Assembly (NCBI GenBank): GCA_012934845.2
Contig: WNNJ02002842.1
Location: 1 to 64,000, forward strand
DNA length: 64,000 bases
Direction of reading: 5' to 3'
DNA from: Pomphorhynchus laevis
Lineage: Eukaryota > Acanthocephala > Palaeacanthocephala > Echinorhynchida > Pomphorhynchidae
Shown in pieces: positions 37,425 through 44,804 of this stretch (positions within the stretch are counted from its first letter, which is position 1; every line of letters begins with the position of its first letter). Both the position numbers and the translations under genes were made by a program. Under the pieces are notes generated by a model, which was given only the letters and a program-made list of their open reading frames with translations, searched no databases and had not been told where the DNA came from.

Positions 37425-37745
37425 ATAATGATTCATTATTGATAAAGAATCATTGGAGCTGGATCAAATAAAAAGGAAAATGTTTTATTGATTTTCGCTA
37501 ACATTTGTTAGCATCTTCAGAAAATTACTCTCACAGTGATCTATTATTGATAAAGAATTATTAGAGCTGGATTAAAGAAAAGAGAAAATTTTATTTTATA
37601 TTTTGCTAATCCCCGGTAGCATGTTTAGAAAATTACACAGAAATTTTAATCATCTCCAGAAAATACTTTTCTGAAGATGCTAACAGAGGTTAGCGAAATA
37701 TCAAAATAAAATTCATTTGTTTTGATTCAGCTCCAAAAATTTTAT
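37425..37745. repeat. Three Penelope-like tails, two on minus and one on plus
   Basis: Three related segments of about 95 bp (37425-37530 minus, 37540-37640 minus and degraded, 37650-37745 plus) share AAAATTTTATTTTGATATTTCGCTAAC-type sequence (quoted only in part). Copies one and three carry CTGAAGATG, a perfect GCTAAC/GTTAGC stem and GAAA (37493-37520 on minus; 37671-37698 on plus). This matches the layout of hammerhead-like motifs known from the terminal repeats of Penelope-like elements. No RT is attached. Confidence 0.55.
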
Positions 37746-38451
37746 ACTTTTTAATTGATTCGTTCTCTTTACTACGTGTATATGAGCAATACATAGCTAT
37801 GATAAATATATTATCAATACTAAGGTATATAGCAACTTATTTGGAGTAGATAAGCAACTTATTTTGAAATTTATTGGCTAGAGCATCAGTATTTGTTAAA
37901 TCATACATAAAAATGTGGTAAGCAAACTATAGTGAATAAATACATTTAAACTTAAAAAGCATTCTGCAGCGATATTCCAATTCATTGAACTTATATGATC
38001 AGTTCAATAAACATAGAACTTGGAAATTTAATCGAATTAGGAATTTTGGAGCAGGATCAATCAAAACACTAATTTATTTTTATATTTCACTAGCTGCTAC
38101 TAGAATCATCAAAAACAAAACAATTCTTGATCAACTGTTGTCAAAAATCTTAACAATAGTTGAAAAAATAAAAAAGTATATTTATTTTCATTCATCGTAT
38201 TTACGGTAAAAATTACTTTAAAAGTTAAAACGCAAGTCGATTACTACTTAGCATATTCAATGAACCAGAAAATTTCAGAATTTATAATGTGATATTCGTA
38301 ATTCACGCTTGACTCAAACGAAGTTAAATATCAATAATTTCAAGTGCAATAGCTTAATATTATTAAATTGTACTATTGCGATTTTTAATGTATATAGGTA
38401 AAATCGAATTTGATTTACATCCGCATTGTTGGATCATTCTAAGATGCTTTA

Positions 38452-38750
38452 ATATTTGAAAAATCAGTATCCAAAAGAGGAAAAAATACAACAAGAGTAT
38501 TATTTATTTAAAACGTTTCGACACAATGCCTTCTTCAGTTTTTGCTTACACACAACATCAAAACTACAGTGTTTGCAACTTTATATTAAATTTTGTCATC
38601 ATTCACTACGGAAGAACTTCTCGACTTTATGGTTGTTATTTTCTTTTATAAAAGTCATACTTATTTTATCATTTAGCATTTTGTCCGTCATAATTTGTCC
38701 TATCCAGTAGTCTTCTACTGTTGTACGCTCATAGTATCCTTTGATATCTA
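38452..38750 (-). repeat. Left inverted copy of the Penelope-like 3' tail
   Basis: About 299 bp here is the reverse complement, with scattered differences, of 40224-40528, including the last codons of the nuclease. Penelope-like elements are known to be flanked by partial copies of themselves in direct or inverted orientation (pLTR-like). Homology stops at about 38751, just before the RT body. Confidence 0.8.
38516..38538 (-). ncRNA. Hammerhead-like motif in the left inverted tail (candidate)
   Basis: Minus-strand copy of the motif at 40435-40457, with one changed stem pair (G-U) and GAAACG after the stem. Retention in both tails fits an element-encoded RNA structure. Confidence 0.45.
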
Positions 38751-39144
38751 AGAACTATAATATCTAACTGCAATATGACAACAGAGCTACTGTCGAAGTA
38801 CCTACACAAACAACTCAAATATCTTCTAAAGAACGTGGATTCTTTTGTAAACAACAGCGATGATGTTATATGCAAATTAACGGCATTAGAGAACACTTTT
38901 AATACAGAAATGCCTATAATATTAGCAACTCTAGACGTCCAATCTCTATACACACCAATTAATAATAACAACAGTATACGATTAGTTGATGCACGAATGT
39001 CAAACGCGGATTAGCCAGAAGAAAAGATTGCATCGACACTAAGCTTACTAAAGATTGTATTGGAAAATAATATTTTTAAGTTTCATGTACACTTCTTTGA
39101 GCAAGTACAAGGAACAGCAATGGGAACTGCTGTAGCATCGGTCT

Positions 39145-39588
39145 ATGCAAACCTATCTAGCAGAAATTGAGGAATCTTTTCTTAAAAAACAGCAAATCAA
39201 GCCAGTCATTTGGATAAGATACATAGATGACATAATGCTGGTGTGGCCTGGTGATAAAGCAAGCCTTGAAGCTATGGTTAGTGTTTTGAATAAAGAAAGC
39301 GAGCTGAAGTTTACACTACAAATAGATACAAATCACCATCACACAAACTTCTTAGACATTGACATTGAAATAAAGGACGGAAGGATGCATACTAAGATAT
39401 ATAGAAAGCCGACGTGGGTTCCATCATATATACTTACAGACAGCTCTCACCCAGCAATGGTAAAGAAAAATATTATATATAATGAAGCATTAAGGGCGAG
39501 GAAAATATGCTCCACTAATGAAGCCTTCGAACTTGAAATATGCAATCTTACTTATCACCTAAAAACTGAGGATACGCAACCAGGTTAA
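39145..39588 (+). pseudogene. Penelope-like RT, palm to thumb segment
   Basis: This 147-codon open stretch contains the catalytic RYIDD box (about residue 25), then LKFTLQIDTNHHHTNFLDIDI and a YRKPTWVPSYILTDSSHP block typical of Penelope RTs. The methionine is internal. The earlier motifs lie just upstream in another frame. Confidence 0.8.
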
Positions 39589-39882
39589 TATATGAGACTA
39601 TAAATAGAGCACGAGCACAAAGTAGACAAACACTTCTAAATAAAAAGCAAAGAGATCCTGAAGCAAATAAAAGTATGTGCTATGTATCCACCATGTTCCA
39701 CCCAGCTCTTAAAACACTTCCAAATGATCTATTGCGAGCTTTTAAGGAAGTATCAATAATAAATCCTAATAAATGCAAAATACCGGTCACATATTTCACA
39801 AACTTATTAGAAAATTACTTGTACATTCGGGAATTAGAAAATAATCTAATAGCAAAGAGTACGTTGCAGAAAGTCACGTTGT

Positions 39883-40299
39883 ATGTGCTGTCTTGAAATC
39901 CAAGAAGGTCAATATTTTCAAAGCACTAAAACGAAACTACAATACAAGATTAAAGGAAATTATTCGTGTAAAAGTGAAGGAGTAGTATATCTAGCAACCT
40001 GTAAGAGTTGTAAACAACAATATATCAATGAAACAAAACGCCAGTTGAAAGACCGATTAACAAATTGAAGGGCATATATCAAGTCATCAATCTCGGGTAA
40101 AAATGAAAATTACAAAGTGTCGTTAGATGATGACAATGCTCCTAAAAAATTTAACACGGACAGTGTAGTAGCGCACTGTGTAGAATACTCGTCACATGAG
40201 TTCGTTACAACAATAATCAGCGCAGATATCAAAGGATACAATAAACGTACAACAGTAGAAGACTACTGGATAGAACAAATTATGACGGAAAAATGCTAA
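39883..40299 (+). pseudogene. GIY-YIG endonuclease module of the Penelope-like element
   Basis: The segment reads YLATC..C..QYINET, the core of the GIY-YIG fold with a Cys pair as found in Penelope nucleases, followed by KRQLKDRL. Past a break it continues with VVAHCVEYSSHEF and a C-terminal DYWIEQIMTEKC. In intact elements this domain nicks target DNA to prime reverse transcription. The final 70 bases or so are part of the inverted tail repeat. Confidence 0.75.
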
Positions 40300-40518
40300 A
40301 TGAAGAAAATATGTATGACTTTTATAAAAAAAGATAACCACCATAAAGTTGAGAAGTTCTTCCGTAGTGAATGATGACAAAATTTAATATAAAGTTGCAA
40401 ACACTGTAGTTTTGATGTTGTGTGTAAGCAAAAACTGAAGAAGGCATTGTGCCGAAATGTTTACGCTTTAAATAAATAATACTCTTGTTGTATTGTTTCC
40501 TCTTTTGGATACATGATT

Positions 40519-40528
<10 letters not shown>
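40224..40528 (+). repeat. Right tail of the Penelope-like element (inverted-repeat partner)
   Basis: Partner of 38452-38750. It ends directly in a (TA)n tract at about 40522. Confidence 0.8.
40435..40457 (+). ncRNA. Hammerhead-like motif in the Penelope-like tail (candidate)
   Basis: CTGAAGA, then a short GGCA/TGCC stem closed by a TTG loop, then GAAA, close to the CUGANGA-stem II-GAAA core reported for Penelope-like elements. The usual CUGAUGA is CUGAAGA here. Stem III and the cleavage site are not clear by eye, so activity is unproven. Confidence 0.45.
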
Positions 40529-40612
<84 letters not shown>

Positions 40613-40613
40613 A
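40522..40613. repeat. (TA)n microsatellite abutting the Penelope-like element
   Basis: About 90 bp of nearly pure TA between the right tail of the Penelope-like element and the 380-bp tandem repeat. Confidence 0.95.
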
Positions 40614-41289
40614 TAGTAATGCACGAATGTGCTGAGTAGACAACGGTCCAGGATTTCTTACGAAATACGGCATTTATACTAAATGGTGTTGCTTGATAGA
40701 CTGGACTTCGATTCACGACTTTCAGTCACCATGTCACTTCTAGACGACCACTTCAGCATCGAAATGATGAGTACCCGGCAACACTCATCAGTAGAATGAG
40801 GTACACACTGGTCGTTTCGGTTGCCTGTGTGACATTGTGAATAAAGGCGTTTCCAACACTTTGCTTAATTGTCTGAGGCTTTCGCTCTTAACCAGATCGA
40901 ATTGCTGTGCGGACCATCCTTAAACACTAGGCAGAGGTTGTTGCTGAATTGTCGCTGCACTCGTTGGATCCTAAATGGATACGGCAGGTATAATAGTAAT
41001 GCACGAATGTGCTAAGTAGACAACGGTCCAGGATTTCTTACGAAATACGGCATTTATACTAAATGGTGTTGCTTGATAGACTGGACTTCGATTCACGACT
41101 TTCAGTCACCATGTCACTTCTAGACGACCACTTCAGCATCGAAATGATGAGTACCCGGCAACACTCATCAGTAGAATGAGGTACACACTGGTCGTTTCGG
41201 TTGCCTGTGTGACATTGTGAATAAAGGCGTTTCCGACACTTTGCTTAATTGTCTGAGGCTTTCGCTCTTAACCAGATCGAATTGCTGTG
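40611..41289 (+). repeat. Direct tandem duplication, 380-bp period, two copies
   Basis: 40611-40909 recurs at 40991-41289; by eye I count only two substitutions in 299 bp, so the duplication is recent. The first copy continues 81 bp further before the second starts; the second is cut off exactly where the palindrome region at 41290 begins. Each copy holds an inverted pair TGATGAGT/ACTCATCA (40765-40772 with 40783-40790, and the same 380 bp on). No coding signature and no tRNA-like promoter was recognised. It could be a SINE or the end of an unknown element. Confidence 0.75.
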
Positions 41290-41295
41290 GTAGAA

Positions 41296-41367
41296 TAAAG
41301 AGTGGTAGTTTAAATATTTTCTGTAGTATATATATACTACAGAAAATATTTAAACTACCACTCTTTA
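41296..41367. repeat. Perfect 72-bp palindrome carrying MAP1-like exon sequence
   Basis: Arms 41296-41330 and 41333-41367 are exact reverse complements around a central TA. Positions 41334-41367 are identical over 34 nt to 42694-42727 inside the MAP1-like coding exon 1.4 kb downstream; the left arm is its antisense. The copied exon stretch encodes YYRKYLNYHSL. A fold-back repair event is the simplest origin. Confidence 0.9.
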
Positions 41368-41437
41368 TACTCTTTAATATATGTATATATAATATCCAAG
41401 GTAGTAAATAGCCAAAAATTATTTTACTACTATATAT

Positions 41438-41562
41438 ACCAGCAATTCCTCACGATGCTAGACGAAACTCAAATGCATAAAGCGTTTTTACTGGCTTTGC
41501 AACAAGCCAGTAAAACGCTTTATACACCTTAGTTTCGTCTAGTATCGTGAGGAATTGCTGGT
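41438..41562. repeat. Imperfect hairpin of about 125 bp (arms about 58 bp)
   Basis: Arms of about 58 bp pair with a few mismatches around 41461-41480 and 41521-41530 and a 6-nt loop (about 41499-41504). The outer CCAGCAATTCCTCACGAT blocks match perfectly. It could be a tiny inverted-repeat transposon, a fold-back product, or, if transcribed, a long stem like a small-RNA precursor. Confidence 0.8.
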
Positions 41563-41724
41563 GTCTTTACAGTTATCACAAAAGCAGTCGAAACGCACCC
41601 TAACCACTTCATCCGACTGACGATGACTGCTGGGTGGTAAGTAGCGTTTCAAAGTGATACATTAGACTGATGGAACTGATGATCCAAGTCCAGTTATTTA
41701 GCAACACATGGATTTAAAATCAAT

Positions 41725-41775
41725 CGTAGCCAGTTTTGGCTCCTGGACCACAGTTTCAAGCGATTTTTCGCACTA

Positions 41776-41821
<46 letters not shown>

Positions 41822-41850
41822 GGGCGAAAACTCGCTTGAAACTGTATATA
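41725..41850. repeat. Short dispersed repeat plus (TA)n inside an inverted repeat
   Basis: 41725-41779 matches the end of the insertion at 31875-31932. (TA)n follows at 41779-41816. At about 41826-41846 the sequence GCGAAAACTCGCTTGAAACTG is nearly the reverse complement of 41751-41771, so the TA tract sits in the loop of a 21-bp inverted repeat. Confidence 0.7.
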
Positions 41851-41989
41851 TATTCCTGTTTTTATTATTTCTGAAGATATATATATATTCGTTATTTAAT
41901 TCATTCTAGGGAACTTCATGATCTAAGTTGCTAAATATCTACCTTGTTGTTTACACATAAAATTCATTTACAAATTTAAAAGTATGTGG

Positions 41990-42011
41990 ATTCTTTTATT
42001 TTTACTTTTAG
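41990..42011 (+). promoter_or_regulatory. Predicted 3' splice site of the MAP1-like exon
   Basis: A run of T-rich sequence (41992-42010) ends in TTTTAG at 42006-42011. Homology to MAP1 proteins starts directly after it (LSNRFRVDKVNIVL, like LSHRFLDSKFYLLV of vertebrate MAP1B). The ATG at 41984 and its hydrophobic peptide MWILLFLLLA read through this tract and are probably intronic. Confidence 0.6.
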
Positions 42012-44554
42012 CCTTAAGTAACCGATTCAGAGTTGATAAGGTCAATATCGTTTTACAGCAAATAGTTAAAGAAACTGAATATCATAATATAAATAAAACA
42101 GCGAATTATGTTTTGTACTCTTCTAGCAATGAAGATGATAATAATGCAACTTCTGTAATCAATAAAAATGAATCGTGTAAAAGGCAAATATTATATACAC
42201 TCAAAAAAATAACGATATTAAAACTTCCAAACTTAGCCGATGTCCGCACCCTTTTTCACAGCTTAAGTGAAATACAATGCCAAGAACAGCAGAAAAAGAG
42301 CCGTCGTAGTCACGACGCACTACAAAAAGGCTGTAATGACAGCAGCAACATTGATGTAAGTGTATATCACTCGTTTCCAGTTGTATACTTTGTCGGTCAA
42401 TCCTGTTTGGAGACCGGTGCCTGGTTACTTGCGGATGGCTTATTTGATTTCAACGACTTGACGAGATCAATCATTCGTGGACAGAAAAACGAATATCTTT
42501 CAAGTTCCTTAAGGTATCCATTCATGGAAATTTTCGTTGCCTGCAAATCAAATTGGCAATTACTTGCCACTAAAATTAACGTAGCAGTTTCAGTCATAGA
42601 AAAACAAGAAACAATTAAGTCATCTCGTCAAAAAGCTAATTCTCATCACGAAGATGCACTTGTAAAAGAAAACATGTTAAATTTACTTAAACAATACTAC
42701 AGAAAATATTTAAACTACCACTCTTTAATGCGTTCAACGATCGAATGTGGAATCCTAAAATTTTCAGCTCCTACCTTATATATGTTTTCCTCTGGTACAG
42801 GAACGTGCTCACTCTTTGGTATACAAGGACTCACTGTACTGATAAATGGTGGTTATGATGTTCCCTCATGCTTTTGGAATTTTGTAAAACACCTTGAGCG
42901 ATTGGATATTATCGTATTAAGCAGTTACGAAATTGAGTTGCTGAGAGGTTTGAATTGCTTTTTCAACAGGAAAATACTTACAGCAGCTGCACACTGCGTC
43001 AGCACACCCCATATTGGTGCACTAATTCTCCATCGTGACCTGAGCGCATACAATTCAAAATGCACACAGTTGCTGAGACCTAAAAGTCTAGAATACTCAA
43101 TGGATATTGAAATTAAAGATCTACTGCGTAAAGCAGAGTCACTTGGTGTGTTTATTGAGGATTTAAATAACGTTCGGGAGAAGCCGATCACGCTTTATTC
43201 GAAGACGGGTCACGGTATTTTGCAGTTATACAGGCTAATCGAACAACATCAAGCAAATATCATAGGTACCAATACCATAACCCCTGAAAATACCAGCAGC
43301 GTCGATATTTGTAGTAGTCGTGCTGCTGTTGCCGCTCAAGTGTCGCATCAGCGTTCAAGTAACAAAGATCTTGAGCGTAAAAAATCTATTATTCTAACAT
43401 GGTTACCCTCTCAAGCAAACAAGTCTCAGATAAGGATTTTATTTCCGTCTAACACTACATGGCGAGCGATTGTTTCTACAGTTGAACATGCTACCAGGTT
43501 GTATAAATTTCTTAGGGTTCCACAAGTGCATTTTTATAAAAGGCTTGTTGATTACCCGATTTCGGTGAGTAGGCAATATCCTATCATTACTCACGATAAT
43601 GCTGTATTAACTACAAAGGGTAGTAGCTCAGTATCACCGGCAAAGGGTAAACTAATGAATATCGCGGATAGTAATAGTAGCTGCTACAGCAATAGTGATA
43701 GATTTCACTCGAATCTCAATTTTATAAACGGATGCTCCGAAAATAGTTCACCCTCGTCAAAAAGTGAATTACGGGATATTAGCCAGAGCTTAGATAAACA
43801 AACATTATCTACCGAAAATATTAATTGCGTACTACACAATGATTTAGAATTAAAGCCATCTTACAAGCACAATTTTGCAGATGAACGAAAATATAATGTT
43901 TTCTCTAAAAGTACATCAACAGTATTCTATCCGCAATCCTCATCATCATCAGTCAGAACAGAACCTAAAACGCAGAAAATTAATAGTTTTAGCTGTCAAT
44001 ACTCTACGGTACATCATCATAGTATGTCAGGAAATATCACTAAATCCAGTGATTTATTGCATTTTTCAAGGACCCTTACTTATTTGAATCTGAATGAAGG
44101 CCAACAATCTGCTTACTTTGATCTTGTCTATGTACCTATTATCGCAACGACAGCACACATTGATAAAAGCTTTTTTGAAGTGATCCGCTCTCTTCGTTAC
44201 TTTATTATGTGTAAGCAATCGGAGGAAAAAATCCTATCTACATTAGATGCTCTTCTAGAAGGTAGGAGGCATTGGAAACTACTACCTATTAACGATACAA
44301 CAGTTCATAATTCAACGCACGATCAAGGATCTGCCATCGATTATAAATTCGGTCAAATATCTATAATACCGTCTCATTCAGCTGAATGTATCAGGAATTG
44401 GTCGGCAGTTAAGGCAGACTGTTTGGCGGAACTCAATGTAATTGTTCAACCAGCAGCCGATTCTTGTTCGATTAACTTTAACGAAGATGATAAGGATAGT
44501 GTTGACGTTGATAACACTATTCGTGCATACTGTTGTGATTTTTTTTCATCATAA
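42012..44554 (+). CDS. MAP1/futsch-family microtubule-associated protein (large 3' exon)
   Basis: Host gene: a compact MAP1-type protein, expected to bind microtubules as heavy and light chains. The open frame runs from 41984, but the exon probably starts at 42012 with earlier exon(s) upstream. Numbering from 41984: residues about 12-30 and 130-150 (VVYFVGQSCLETGAWLL) match the MAP1 N-terminal domain. Residues about 260-330 (SLFGIQGLTVLINGG, CFWNFVKHLERLDIIVLSS, GLNCFFNRK) match the metallo-beta-lactamase-like core, whose LTHIGADN segment is replaced. Residues about 471-510 (LTWLPSQANKSQIRILFPSN) match the next block. Residues about 520-700 are a Ser/Asn-rich linker with no KKEE repeats. Residues about 711-825 (FDLVYVPI, FFEVIRSLRYFI, LDALLEG, LAELNVIVQP) match the MAP1 light chain. 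The stop is at 44552-44554. At about 846 residues it is nearest in size to MAP1S. Homology by eye; the family call is firm, the subtype is not. Confidence 0.85.
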
Positions 44555-44798
44555 TTTACATTATACATTATTCTCAATAGTATAATATAACTGGTATAAT
44601 ATCGCAAAGCATTTTTTAAAAATATATTATTTACTAAAAGTTTAACTTGTTGGTGCGTTTATTATAATACAATTTCCAATATATAATGCAATTTCCAATA
44701 ATATAAATTTAATTCATATTATTAAATCAAATATATATATTTTTAAACTGTTATTATATTTTTAAAAATTTTTATATTTTTATTACTTTTTATTAAAG

Positions 44799-44804
44799 AA
44801 TAAA
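44799..44804 (+). terminator. Candidate polyadenylation signal of the MAP1-like gene
   Basis: AATAAA lies about 245 bp past the stop codon of the MAP1-like exon. In such AT-rich sequence this motif is common, so the call is tentative. Confidence 0.35.

Larger units (their letters stand above)
38452..40528 (+). mobile_element. Penelope-like element (RT + GIY-YIG), 5'-truncated, flanked by inverted tails
   Basis: The plus-strand body lacks the N-terminal RT part. It carries motif A as LATLDVQSLYTPI (about 38925-38960), then QVQGTAMGTAVASVYANL (about 39105-39155), the active-site box IRYIDDIMLVW (39215-39250), FLDIDIEI (39350-39370) and SSHPAMVKKNI (39443-39475). The GIY-YIG nuclease module follows at about 39960-40290 (GVVYLATCKSCKQQYI, then ET), ending at a stop near 40297. 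RT of the RYIDD type plus C-terminal GIY-YIG is the defining layout of Penelope-like elements, which use the nuclease to open the target. Several breaks make it inactive. The tail is present again, inverted, at the left end. Confidence 0.85.

Noticed and set aside
40765-41170. TGATGAGT/ACTCATCA hairpins in the 380-bp repeat as hammerhead ribozymes
   Set aside because: The minus strand has CTGATGA, but no GAAA follows the stem in the right place; it is a simple inverted repeat.
41984-42013. Signal peptide on the MAP1-like protein
   Set aside because: The hydrophobic residues are encoded by a T-rich tract ending in TTTTAG, and MAP1 proteins have no signal peptide; splicing explains it better.
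42397-43191. Antisense open frames within the MAP1-like exon
   Set aside because: They lie opposite a well-supported coding exon and show no family signature.
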